A stretch of 64,000 nt of DNA from Pararhodospirillum oryzae (GTDB taxonomy: Bacteria > Pseudomonadota > Alphaproteobacteria > Rhodospirillales > Rhodospirillaceae): NCBI RefSeq assembly GCF_007992075.1, contig NZ_BJZO01000009.1, positions 1-64,000 on the forward strand, given 5' to 3'. This document shows positions 49,302-57,374 of this stretch, in pieces. Within the stretch, counting starts at the first letter, position 1, and the number at the start of each line of letters is the position of its first letter. The notes below the pieces were generated by a model. It did not search any database. It was given only the letters and a program-made list of their open reading frames with translations, and was not told the origin of the DNA. Position numbers and translations under genes: made by a program.

Positions 49302-50846
49302 TCACGACGACGGGGGGGCATGGATCAGGCCGTGGTCGAGCAGGACCTGGCGCAGGGCTTCCACCTGATCGGACAGGATCTTGACGTTGCGGTTGGCGCG
49401 ATCGAGGGCGGCGTTGAGCGCGCTGGCCACGGCCGCGTCGGTGAACACGTTTCCGGTGGCCAGCGTCACCTGGGCATCGGCCAGGCGGCCGTCGGCGGCA
49501 GCGCTGAGGCCCGCGCGGTCGGGGGACGCGAGCGAGGGCGGAGTCAGGCCGGCGCCCAGGCGTCGCCAGCTTGCGATCATCCAGGCGCCCGCGTACTGGG
49601 CCACCAGATGGACCAGGGCGCCTTGAACCGTCCATTCGGTGACGGAGCCTCCGTCGAAGCCCCCTTCGGCGACCAGGGTCATGGTGGCATCGGGGTCGGG
49701 GCCGGGGGCCAGCCACAGGGATTGCCCCTCGGGCACGGCGGCCATGGAGTCGGGCAAGGTCACGCGCGCGCCGTCGGAAACCACGATCAAGGCCCCCATG
49801 TCGGCCGCTCCCAGGATTGGATCGTCGTACAGGGGCAGGGTGTAGAGCCATGACGACAGGTAAGCCGGGGTGCCGGGCAGGGAAAGGCGGCAGGCCACCC
49901 GCCAGGCGTTGGCGCCCTCGTGGATCAGCCAGGCTCGTTCCGAGGTCAAGGTGAGGCGGGTGTAGGGGGCCTCGATCGTGCCGTTGGTGGCCTGGACCAT
50001 GACACTGGCCCCCAGGGGGGCTTCCACCCACACACTGGCCCCGGCTTCCAGGGAGGCCCCGGCAAGGGTGATCCGTCCGCCGGCGGGCGGGCACAGCAAG
50101 ACCCCGAGGTCGTCGGCGCTGATGGTCCAGGGGGTGGACACCGCCCGCGCCGTCCGCCATGCCGCCGAACCCGCTCCGCCTGCCTCGCCGGCCTCGCCGG
50201 CGGGGCCGGGTTCGGCGGCGGGCACCACGAGGGGGTCGGCCAACGGGCCGGTGCCGGAGGCCCGTTCCACCGCCACGCCCAGTTCCCACAGCGTGGCACC
50301 GGCGGCGTAGGTGTCGACCAGCCCTTCCATCCAGCGCTCGCGATCGCCTTGCGAAAGGACCCGCACCCGCTGCCCCGGATAGAAGGCCGCGCCGCCCGGA
50401 ACCTCCCAGGTCAGGGTCACGCCCGTGGTCAGGGTGTGAACGGTGGGGCTGTCGGTGTGGAGCGCGGCCACGGTGGCCCACGTTCCGGCGCGTTGATCGC
50501 TCCACCAGTCGGGCGCGGCGACGTGGGTGTTCAAGCACAGGTAGGCGCCTCCCAGGCGGGTGACCACGTCGCCCCTGGCATAGGCGTTGCCCGCGCGCCA
50601 GGGACCACGCGCCTGCACCTGGGGGGCCGGCAGGCTGACGCGGGAACTGGTGCCATCGCTCAAGGTCACGATCAAGGCGCCGTCGCTCGCGCCCACGCTG
50701 GCGATGCCCACGGCCTGGCCCGGCGCGATCGCGGCGAGCGCCTGGCGCAGGGCAAAGAAATTGCGGTCCACTTCCGAGGCGGCGAGGGGCGCCCCCTTGC
50801 CGGCGCCCCAATCGGGATCGCTGGTCCGAAAGGTCAGGCTGATCAC
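49302..50846 (-). CDS. phage tail fibre-like protein
   Basis: The product has 514 residues and is the last gene of the cassette. An N-terminal region (PLAASEVDRNFFALRQAL) is typical of phage fibre or adhesin proteins. Repeated beta-rich segments follow, with an inner collagen-like run PGPAGEAGEAGGAGSA near 195-210 and a C-terminal helix NVKILSDQVEALRQVLLDHG that may trimerise. I chose the GTG at 50846 because GGGAG lies 8 nt upstream; the GTG at 50861 has no site. Binding to a host surface is inferred from position and composition. Confidence 0.6.
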   Translation of the reverse strand: MISLTFRTSDPDWGAGKGAPLAASEVDRNFFALRQALAAIAPGQAVGIASVGASDGALIVTLSDGTSSRVSLPAPQVQARGPWRAGNAYARGDVVTRLGGAYLCLNTHVAAPDWWSDQRAGTWATVAALHTDSPTVHTLTTGVTLTWEVPGGAAFYPGQRVRVLSQGDRERWMEGLVDTYAAGATLWELGVAVERASGTGPLADPLVVPAAEPGPAGEAGEAGGAGSAAWRTARAVSTPWTISADDLGVLLCPPAGGRITLAGASLEAGASVWVEAPLGASVMVQATNGTIEAPYTRLTLTSERAWLIHEGANAWRVACRLSLPGTPAYLSSWLYTLPLYDDPILGAADMGALIVVSDGARVTLPDSMAAVPEGQSLWLAPGPDPDATMTLVAEGGFDGGSVTEWTVQGALVHLVAQYAGAWMIASWRRLGAGLTPPSLASPDRAGLSAAADGRLADAQVTLATGNVFTDAAVASALNAALDRANRNVKILSDQVEALRQVLLDHGLIHAPPSS

Positions 50847-50894
50847 GCGAAACGCTCCCACGAAAAGGAAACAGGAAGAACACGGGGGCCGGCG

Positions 50895-51245
50895 TCAGGT
50901 CGCGGAGGTCCCGGCCGGGGCCGGGTCGAGGATCAGCACCATCCGCTGGCCGTTTTCGGCCCGGAAGGTCAGGCGCCGCGCCCGGGCGATGTCGATCCAG
51001 GCGCCCGAGCCATCGGAGGCTTCCACGCGCACCACGTCGCTTTCGCGCGCCACCTCGGTCCACACGGCTTCGGCGGCGGGGACGCGGGGCCGGGGCAGGC
51101 GCAACGAGCGTTGCGGCGGCACCAGGGCGCGCGCGCAGGTGTCGCCCTTGTCGGGGTTGACGGTTCCGGTCGCGGCCACCTCGGCGGCGGACGCGCGCGG
51201 GGTTTCCTGGGCGGCGCGCACCGCCCGGGTCAGGGTATCGCTCAT
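50895..51245 (-). CDS. hypothetical phage tail-region protein
   Basis: The product has 116 residues. An Ala/Thr-rich start precedes a beta-rich core with VWTEVARESDVVRVEASDGS and LTFRAENGQRMVLILDPAP. I do not recognise the family. It lies between the 415-residue protein and the fibre-like protein with short gaps, so it is likely a small tail or fibre accessory protein. The ribosome site is weak. Confidence 0.5.
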   Translation of the reverse strand: MSDTLTRAVRAAQETPRASAAEVAATGTVNPDKGDTCARALVPPQRSLRLPRPRVPAAEAVWTEVARESDVVRVEASDGSGAWIDIARARRLTFRAENGQRMVLILDPAPAGTSAT

Positions 51246-51301
51246 CGGCGGGCCCGTGGCTTGAGGAAGGGAAAACGCGAGGATCGGGCGGGGGCGCGGG
51301 G

Positions 51302-52549
51302 TTATCCGGGCCACGCGCCCAGGCGGCCCCAGCGCGACACGGTGGTGGCGTCGGCGGGGGGGATGTCCACGCCGGCCGGGTCCAGGGTCCAGGCCTGGAA
51401 ATCACGGGTCAGGGCGGCGTGAAGGGTGCCGGTCGCGTCGCGCAGGCAGGCAAGCCAGAGGCTTTCGCGGGAAGAGGCGTCGGGATCGGCCAGGCAATGG
51501 GCCCCATCCAGCGACAGGCCGTCGGGCAGGGCGTGGAAGAGAGGGGCGGCCCCCGTGTCTTCGAGCACCAGCACGCCGGCCGGGGTGCTGGAAACAAAGG
51601 ACCCGGTGCCGGTCACGACCCGGGTGGGCACGGCGCCCGCGACCAGCCGGGTTCCCGGCCACAGGCCACCGCGCCGGGCGCCGGGCGAGGGCAGGCCCAG
51701 GGCCTCGGGGGCCTGGATCATCACGCCCCACGGCTGGGGCGTGGTGTCGAGAGCGCTCGCCCCCCCGGTTTCAAGCACCAGGACGGGGGCGCCGCCGGGG
51801 GGCAGGCGATAAAGGCGGTGGCTTTCGTGCCGGGGGGTGCTCCGGGTCGCGGCGATCCAGAATGCTTCGCGCCAGGCGATCACGGCCGAGGTGCGCCAGC
51901 GCACGAAACCGTCGCTCACCTCGGGCAGGGCCTCGACCAGGCGCCGGCTGGTCCACGGGGGGGAAATCTCATGGCCCAGGGGGGCCCAGCCCTCGGTCGC
52001 CGGCAGGCTGCTGCTGGTGCCGCCAATGAACAGGGTGTCTCCCACCACCCCGATGCCGTTGACCGGCACCAGCAACCCGATGGCGGTTCCACTGACCGGA
52101 TCGCTCATGTCGTTGATGAGGACGACCGCGCCCAGGGTCGCCCCGGCGTCCAGGACTCCGGTTCTGAGGGCCAGGGTATTGTATTCGGCGCCGCACACCA
52201 CCGCCTGGCCGTTTCCCAGGCGTTCGAGGCGCGGCAGGTCCAGGCGGGTGAAGGGGGCGCTTTCCAGGGTGGGGGTGGGCACCACCGCGCTGGCCGGCTG
52301 AACAAAGGCCGTCAGGCGGGTGCCGGTGGCATTCAGGCGCAGGCCCGCCACCCGGCCTTCGGGCCAGGCGACCAGGTCGGCGAGCCCCGGAACCTCGGCC
52401 AGGACGCGACCCCGGGCGTCGAGCACCACGGCGCGGGCATGGGCCTGGCCCTGGGCATCCTCGCGGTGGTGGAACACGATGCGCCGCGCCAGGGGACCGC
52501 CAAGGTCGATCGGCACGCTGAAGGGATCAAGGGCAACGGGCTCAGCCAC
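51302..52549 (-). CDS. hypothetical phage tail protein, beta-rich
   Basis: The product has 415 residues, mostly short beta strands with repeated Gly/Asp turns (GTAIGLLVPVNGIGVVGDTL, FWIAATRSTPRHESHRLYRL). The pattern suggests a beta-propeller or receptor-binding fold, but I cannot assign a family. The start is a GTG at 52549 with GGAGG about 6 nt upstream, overlapping the preceding gene by 8 bp. That coupling suggests that the product assembles with the 661-residue protein. Confidence 0.55.
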   Translation of the reverse strand: MAEPVALDPFSVPIDLGGPLARRIVFHHREDAQGQAHARAVVLDARGRVLAEVPGLADLVAWPEGRVAGLRLNATGTRLTAFVQPASAVVPTPTLESAPFTRLDLPRLERLGNGQAVVCGAEYNTLALRTGVLDAGATLGAVVLINDMSDPVSGTAIGLLVPVNGIGVVGDTLFIGGTSSSLPATEGWAPLGHEISPPWTSRRLVEALPEVSDGFVRWRTSAVIAWREAFWIAATRSTPRHESHRLYRLPPGGAPVLVLETGGASALDTTPQPWGVMIQAPEALGLPSPGARRGGLWPGTRLVAGAVPTRVVTGTGSFVSSTPAGVLVLEDTGAAPLFHALPDGLSLDGAHCLADPDASSRESLWLACLRDATGTLHAALTRDFQAWTLDPAGVDIPPADATTVSRWGRLGAWPG

Positions 52550-54527
52550 GGGGCGCCTCCGGCCAGAACGAGGGCGGCAGGCCAAAGCGGCCGGCCGGGG
52601 TCAGCGTGTGGGTGTGGGTCACCTGATCGAGTCCGCGCAGCGGACGCAGCGCCAGGCACACGTCGGTGGGAACCGCCGACAGCAGCCAGCGCGGGCTGGT
52701 GGTGCCATTGCGGTGCAGCCAGATGTAGGCGTCCTGCTCGGCCCACAGGTTGCGCAGGCACAGGCGCCCGATCAGGTCGGCGGCGGTCCAGGCATGGGCG
52801 CCGGCGAAGGCGTCGGTGGGGCCGGGGCCGGGGTCGTCGGTCCAGGCCACGCGCAGGGGATCACCCTCGGGGCCGCTTTCAAACACCGTGCCGGCGGCGG
52901 CGTAGTCTTCCCAGGTGTCGGCGGCGTAGGCGTCGCTGCCCGGCGTCGGGGCCGCGAAGGTGCCGCCTCCCCCGATGGAACAGGCGATGACGACTTCGGT
53001 GGCCGAGCCGTCCTCGTCCCACGACCAGCGCAGGGCCACGACCTTGCCCGTGGCCTTGCCCCCGGGCAGGCGGGGACTTTCCAGGGTCACGGTGGTGTCG
53101 AGGTCCAGGGCCAGGGTCTCGGCCGACCAGCCGGGCAGGCGGGCGCGCACCTGAACGCAGCGCTGGGCAAAGGCCAGGCGCACCGCCAGCACCCGCATCA
53201 TGTGGGCGATGGCCTGGCGGCCGCGCGGGGTGGGGGCGAAGCGGGGATACAGGGGATCGCCAATGGGCAGGCCGGTGTCGGCCTCGCCCGAGGTCACTTC
53301 GTCGAGGCCGCTGGGCACGGTGGAGGTGTCGGTGTCGGAAACCCGGGGGCGCGAGAGCGACAGCAAGGTGTCGCAGTCGGGGATATCCGCCTCGGGGGAC
53401 GTGCCAGCCGCCGCCACGCCCACGTCGCGCAGGCCAAAGGCGATGGTTTCGCCGGGCCCCGATCCGGCCAGGTCCGAGACCAGATGGCTTTCCAGCCGGC
53501 AGACCAGGATTTCGCGCCGTTTCTGGCGAAAGTCCCAGCGCACCCGCAGCACCGGCCAATAGGCGCGCTTGTCGAACGAGACCCATCCCGCGAACACGCC
53601 GGCGGGAAACAGGCTGGAGCGGGTGGCGGTGGGGCCGAAATCAACGCTGCCCTGAACCCCCAGCCCGTTGCCGGAGGCGATGACCCGGGTATGCCCGTCG
53701 TCGCTGGTCACGACGCTGGGGTCGTTGGCCAGGGTATCGTCCAGGTCCTCGACTTCCTGGGCGACCAGGGCGCTGGCCACGATCTGGTAGCCGCTGGTGC
53801 CCCCCAGGCGGTGCCCGGCCCTGGGCCAGCCGTCGGCGAACTCGGATTCGGGCGACAGGGTGATCAGCGCCCCCCCGGCCTCCCGGGCGATCAGGGTGCC
53901 GAAATCGGCGATGGCGCCCCCCCTTTGCGTCCACGCCACCACGGCGCGGCCCTCGATCCAGGCCGGCGGCGGGCCCTGGGGCTGGGTGATCTCGATCGAG
54001 CCTTCTTCCAGGGTTTCGGGGCCGAGCGTTGCGTGGGTACGGCCGGTCAGGCCATCCGACACGCTGACCGCGCCACTCAGGCGATCAATGCACGGCCGCG
54101 CGAACCAGCCATCCAGGATTTCCTCGGGCTCGTCCTCGCGGCCCTCGGCGATGAACAGGGGGTCGAAGGCCGGAGCGATCTTGAGGGGGGCGAGGGCGGC
54201 GGCCAGGCGGGCGGCGGTGTCGCCCGTGCGACTGTCGAAGGTCAAGGTCAGGAAGGGCCCGGCCAGCCCCAGCGGCACCTGATTGAGCACGCCCCGGAAC
54301 AAGGGGCGCACCGTGCCGTCGATCCGCGCCGAAATCACGATCTGGCGCTGGCCCCGGGGACCGGCCAGGGCGCCGGGTCCGTTGGCCACGACCACGCGGG
54401 CGAACGGCGCCTCGCCTTCCTCGGCGCGGACCTCCAGGGCGCGCACGGCCAGATCGGCGCGGGCATGCAAGGCGGGATCAAAGGCCGCGTCGGCCTCGAT
54501 CCAGGCCAGATAAAGGGCATCGACCAT
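52542..54527 (-). CDS. large phage tail or hub-like protein
   Basis: The 661-residue protein is the largest of the cassette. The N terminus (ALYLAWIEADAAFDPALHAR, then VVVANGPGALAGPRGQRQIV) resembles hub or late-control type tail proteins. The middle has long beta stretches, and LPGGKATGKVVALRWSWDED lies towards the C terminus. It may form the tail hub or needle; no lysozyme or peptidase motif is visible. GAGGT lies about 8 nt before the ATG. A partial hairpin element fills the 147-bp gap before it. Confidence 0.55.
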   Translation of the reverse strand: MVDALYLAWIEADAAFDPALHARADLAVRALEVRAEEGEAPFARVVVANGPGALAGPRGQRQIVISARIDGTVRPLFRGVLNQVPLGLAGPFLTLTFDSRTGDTAARLAAALAPLKIAPAFDPLFIAEGREDEPEEILDGWFARPCIDRLSGAVSVSDGLTGRTHATLGPETLEEGSIEITQPQGPPPAWIEGRAVVAWTQRGGAIADFGTLIAREAGGALITLSPESEFADGWPRAGHRLGGTSGYQIVASALVAQEVEDLDDTLANDPSVVTSDDGHTRVIASGNGLGVQGSVDFGPTATRSSLFPAGVFAGWVSFDKRAYWPVLRVRWDFRQKRREILVCRLESHLVSDLAGSGPGETIAFGLRDVGVAAAGTSPEADIPDCDTLLSLSRPRVSDTDTSTVPSGLDEVTSGEADTGLPIGDPLYPRFAPTPRGRQAIAHMMRVLAVRLAFAQRCVQVRARLPGWSAETLALDLDTTVTLESPRLPGGKATGKVVALRWSWDEDGSATEVVIACSIGGGGTFAAPTPGSDAYAADTWEDYAAAGTVFESGPEGDPLRVAWTDDPGPGPTDAFAGAHAWTAADLIGRLCLRNLWAEQDAYIWLHRNGTTSPRWLLSAVPTDVCLALRPLRGLDQVTHTHTLTPAGRFGLPPSFWPEAPRG

Positions 54528-54600
54528 GGCGAAACCTCGGGGGCGAAGGAGGAGGGAGGGGGAGGGGGAGGGAGGGGAGTGGAAACGCCATTCGAGACCA

Positions 54601-54650
54601 CCGGGGATGTCTCTTTCGGGCGGCAGCCCCGAGGAGGCGAAGAAGCCTCT
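54601..54650 (-). repeat. partial multi-hairpin 3' element, copy F
   Basis: Read on the minus strand it begins 25 nt after the stop of the 174-residue phage gene. The first hairpin is GAGGC-N6-GCCTC and the second GGGC-tgcc-GCCC, as in copy E. The third is reduced to a CCCCGG end. It is the only copy seen inside the phage cassette. Confidence 0.5.
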
Positions 54651-54674
54651 TGTTCCGGTTCGCGGGACCAGCGC

Positions 54675-55199
54675 CTAGATCTCTTCCAGCACCAGCCGCC
54701 AGGGGTGCAGGCCGTCCCATTCCTCCAGCCCCAGCGACCATTCGCGGACCATCATGGCCAGCACCGGGCGGGCGGAGACGCACACGGGGGTGTCGTGGGC
54801 GCCGACGGTGACGTGGCGGTCCTGGATGTCGAGGACCGGGTGAGCGGCGCCGTCGGCCCTGAACGCGCGCACGCTGTCGGCGAGAAGGGGGCGTTCGGCG
54901 TCCCAGGTGTCGGTGCCCGGGCCCAGGATGATCCCCAGGCGGATGGCGGCGCCGACCGTGACCGGCGCGCCGGGCCACAGGGTGGCAAACGCGGGCGGGC
55001 GCACGTCGGAGGCCGAGAGGCTCAGCATGTAGCGGGCCCCGGGCAGGGGGGCGAAGTGGGCGGTGCCGTTCTGGTCGCGCCAGAACTCGCCCCGGGGCAA
55101 CGGGGTGAGGAGGTGGCGGGCGCCTCGGGCACTCCAGCGCCCCAGAAGGGACGGGCCGTCCAAGGTCAGGTCGGTTTCGGGGATGTCGGTGCCGCTCAT
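54675..55199 (-). CDS. hypothetical phage tail-assembly protein
   Basis: The 174-residue protein is beta-rich with a conserved-looking LTPLPRGEFWRDQNGTAHF near the start and RPVLAMMVREWSLGLEEWDG near the end. I do not recognise the family. Its ATG follows the stop of the 76-residue gene by 1 nt, so the two are coupled. A role near the tail hub is inferred from gene order only. Confidence 0.5.
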   Translation of the reverse strand: MSGTDIPETDLTLDGPSLLGRWSARGARHLLTPLPRGEFWRDQNGTAHFAPLPGARYMLSLSASDVRPPAFATLWPGAPVTVGAAIRLGIILGPGTDTWDAERPLLADSVRAFRADGAAHPVLDIQDRHVTVGAHDTPVCVSARPVLAMMVREWSLGLEEWDGLHPWRLVLEEI

Positions 55200-55200
55200 G

Positions 55201-55431
55201 CTAGCGCACCCCGCGCTGGGGGCGGCCCAGGGTCCTGGGCGCGAGACCGCCGAACGCGTCGCGCCCCTCGGGATCGCCGGCCACCCCCAGGCGGCGCGAC
55301 GATGTCAGGGGTTGGGACAGCGGGCTGGACCCGGCGCCGGACAGGGCAGGGGCCTGGGGATTGGGAAATGCCGGGGCCGTGGGGGCGGCGGGCAAGGACG
55401 CGGGCGGCGAGGAGGAGGGGCGTTCGGGCAT
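55201..55431 (-). CDS. small Pro/Ala-rich phage protein
   Basis: The product has 76 residues of low complexity (Pro, Ala, Ser, Gly), with RRLGVAGDPEGRDAFGGLAP near the end. GAGGG lies 7 nt before the ATG. It fits exactly between its neighbours (2 nt after one stop, 1 nt before the next start), which supports a real gene. No function can be given. Confidence 0.45.
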   Translation of the reverse strand: MPERPSSSPPASLPAAPTAPAFPNPQAPALSGAGSSPLSQPLTSSRRLGVAGDPEGRDAFGGLAPRTLGRPQRGVR

Positions 55432-55433
55432 GC

Positions 55434-55826
55434 TTATTCCCTCGGGCCAAGGGCGTGATAGGAAAGCTCCAAGGACAGCTGGCGAAACGAGCCTTCAACC
55501 ACGAGGCCGGCCCGGGCCAGGGGGCCGGTGACGAGGGCCAGCCCGTTGGTGTCCAGGCGGCGGTTGGCGAGGGCGTCGGCCAGGGCATCGGCGGTGGCCT
55601 CGGCGCTTTCCAGGGCGCTGGTCAGGGGGTCGTGCAAGATCAGGCGCAGGCGGCCGTGCCAGGCTTCCCAGTCGTCTCCGGCCTCGGTCTGCTCGGGCAG
55701 CAGGACAAGGCGCATCCAGGGCACGCCGGCGGGAGGGCGGGCGAGCGGGCTTTCATCGACAAGCGGGCGCAAGCCCAGCCCGGCCACGGCCCGGGTGAGC
55801 ACGGCGCGCACGGTGGCCGCGCTCAT
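55434..55826 (-). CDS. phage head-tail or tail-terminator-like protein
   Basis: The 130-residue protein has an N-terminal helix (SAATVRAVLTRAVAGLGLRP) and a strand-helix-strand core (WHGRLRLILHDPLTSALESA), the layout of small tail-terminator or completion proteins. The assignment rests on size, position and layout. Its ATG overlaps the upstream stop (ATGA). Confidence 0.45.
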   Translation of the reverse strand: MSAATVRAVLTRAVAGLGLRPLVDESPLARPPAGVPWMRLVLLPEQTEAGDDWEAWHGRLRLILHDPLTSALESAEATADALADALANRRLDTNGLALVTGPLARAGLVVEGSFRQLSLELSYHALGPRE

Positions 55827-56203
55827 GACCCGGTTTCCTCCAGCGGGCGCAGCGTGGCGCGAAACAGCAGGCCGAGGCCGCCCGAGGCGTCGGCGGCGTC
55901 CACCACCCACCACGCGCCGGCGCTGGTTTCCACCCGATCGGTGGGGCGCGGCGCGGGGGCGTCGGGGGTCAGGATCAAGGCGGGGCGATCGGCGGGGGCG
56001 CGCACCGGATCACCCGGTGCCTGGGGGGTGACGCGCAGCCACAGCAAGCGCACGGCCACGCGGGCCGCTTCGGTACCGGCGGGATCGAAGGAGGCATCCA
56101 CCCTTCGTTCCAAGGTGGCGGGGTGCACCACCTCGCCCACCTTTGTCATCACGTGTTCCAGGGCGTCGAGAACCCGGGCTCGGGCAAGCAGGGAACTGGT
56201 CAT
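55823..56203 (-). CDS. hypothetical phage head-completion-region protein
   Basis: The product has 126 residues. A helical start (SSLLARARVLDALEHVMTKV) is followed by beta strands with RVAVRLLWLRVTPQAPGD and AGAWWVVDAADASGGLGLLF. Size and place suggest a head-tail joining protein, unproven. A 12-bp tandem repeat lies just before its start, and its stop overlaps the next gene. Confidence 0.5.
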   Translation of the reverse strand: MTSSLLARARVLDALEHVMTKVGEVVHPATLERRVDASFDPAGTEAARVAVRLLWLRVTPQAPGDPVRAPADRPALILTPDAPAPRPTDRVETSAGAWWVVDAADASGGLGLLFRATLRPLEETGS

Positions 56204-56220
56204 GGGGCAGGGCTTTCGCT

Positions 56221-56267
56221 TCAGGTCCGGGGTCAGGTCCGGGGTCAGGTCCGGGGTCAGGTCCGGG
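56221..56267. repeat. 12-bp tandem repeat, four units
   Basis: Units of TCAGGTCCGGGG occur at 56221, 56233, 56245 and (one base short) 56257. On the minus strand each contributes an in-frame TGA to the end of the upstream gene, giving a series of stops 12 nt apart. Confidence 0.85.
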
Positions 56268-56784
56268 ACAGCACGGTTCCCCCCGGGCGCAGCAGGGGCG
56301 CCAGCAGGGCGCGGGCCAGGGGCACGGCCGGGGGAGGCGAGGCGTCGGGGGTGTACACGGTGTGCGTGGTCAGGGCGTCCACGCTCAGGCGTTCCTCGAT
56401 GACGCGGGGGCCGGCGTCGCGGTCGGCCATCAGGGGGGCGGTGATCGCGCGCGCCGCCAGCTCGCAGCAGGCTTCCACGATCTCGCGGGGCACGCGATCG
56501 CCGGGGAGCGGCAGGCCTTCCTGGTCCCAGGCGTCGCGCCGGGGCCAGGCCAGGCGCTGGTCGCGCCCGTGCGCCGGCCGGCCGGGAAAACGCGGGCCGA
56601 ACAGCACGTCGATGTGGGTGGTGGCCTCGCGCAGGGCGCCTTCGCGGGTTTCCTCGGGCGTGGCGGCCCAGGGGGCGGCGAGGGGACTGTGCGGGCGCAA
56701 GGCCCAATACGCATCGGCGCTGGCCAGGGGCACGTAACTGTCGGCGTCGGCAAGGCCGGCCCCGGTTTCAACGCAAAGCACCAT
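56257..56784 (-). CDS. DnaT-like head-tail connector protein
   Basis: The 175-residue protein starts with ETGAGLADADSYVPLASADA, the pattern of the phage DnaT_2 / head-tail adaptor group. It continues with a helical bundle including VEACCELAARAITAPL. Despite the family name, a connector role fits its place after the capsid gene. GAGGAC lies about 10 nt before the ATG. Its stop is the first of four tandem TGA codons. Confidence 0.65.
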   Translation of the reverse strand: MVLCVETGAGLADADSYVPLASADAYWALRPHSPLAAPWAATPEETREGALREATTHIDVLFGPRFPGRPAHGRDQRLAWPRRDAWDQEGLPLPGDRVPREIVEACCELAARAITAPLMADRDAGPRVIEERLSVDALTTHTVYTPDASPPPAVPLARALLAPLLRPGGTVLSRT

Positions 56785-56813
56785 GGCGGGAGTCCTCGGG
56801 ATCGGGAAAACAG

Positions 56814-57308
56814 CTACTCGGAATGCAAGCCCGGCAGGGAGAGGGGCTCGAACGGCGGCCACAAGGTCAGGCGCAGGGCCAGCCCCAGCCAGCCCTCCTC
56901 GCCCAGGGGCCAGGCCCCTTCGCGGGGAGCCAGACGCGCGCGCCCGATCAGGCCCACGGCTCCCCCCACGCCCTGGCCCACGCGCACCTCGGCGCTGCCT
57001 TCCAGGGCCCGAGGCGCGGTGAACGGGGCCAAGGTGCCATCGGGCAAGGCGTCGGCTTGCAGGAAGGCCCGCACCACGGGGGCGCTCCAGCCCTGGGCCA
57101 GGAAGACCAGGTCCAGGCGCCGGGCCAAGGTGTCCTCGCGGGCGGGCACCAGGGCCCCCGTGCCGTCCTCGACCCAGCGCACGCGGGGCGAGGCGGTGAT
57201 CTCCCACCGGGCTTCGCGCACCGGGCCCAGCGCCTGGCGGGCCAGGGTGCCGGCCCCGAACCACACCAGGGGGGCGCGCGCGGCCACCAGAGTGGAAAGG
57301 AACGACAT
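56814..57308 (-). CDS. hypothetical phage structural protein
   Basis: The product has 164 residues: an N-terminal hydrophobic patch (LSTLVAARAPLVWFGAGTLA), then alternating strands with RRLDLVFLAQGWSAPVVRAF and LALRLTLWPPFEPL. It is not recognised. It lies directly after the major capsid gene, where decoration or adaptor proteins are common. AAGGAG lies about 11 nt before the ATG. Confidence 0.5.
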   Translation of the reverse strand: MSFLSTLVAARAPLVWFGAGTLARQALGPVREARWEITASPRVRWVEDGTGALVPAREDTLARRLDLVFLAQGWSAPVVRAFLQADALPDGTLAPFTAPRALEGSAEVRVGQGVGGAVGLIGRARLAPREGAWPLGEEGWLGLALRLTLWPPFEPLSLPGLHSE

Positions 57309-57374
57309 GGCGGGAGGCTCCTTGACGGGGGAAAAGCAGAAGGACGGGGCGGGGACCCCGGCGCCAGAGGGGGC

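Noticed and set aside
56221-56267. Short CRISPR-like array
   Set aside because: The 12-bp units are contiguous with no spacers and overlap a gene end. No cas gene is in the window.
52320-56402. 1360-codon plus-strand frame across the phage cassette
   Set aside because: It runs antisense to six packed phage genes with ribosome sites and overlaps, and has Gly/Arg/Ala-rich random composition.
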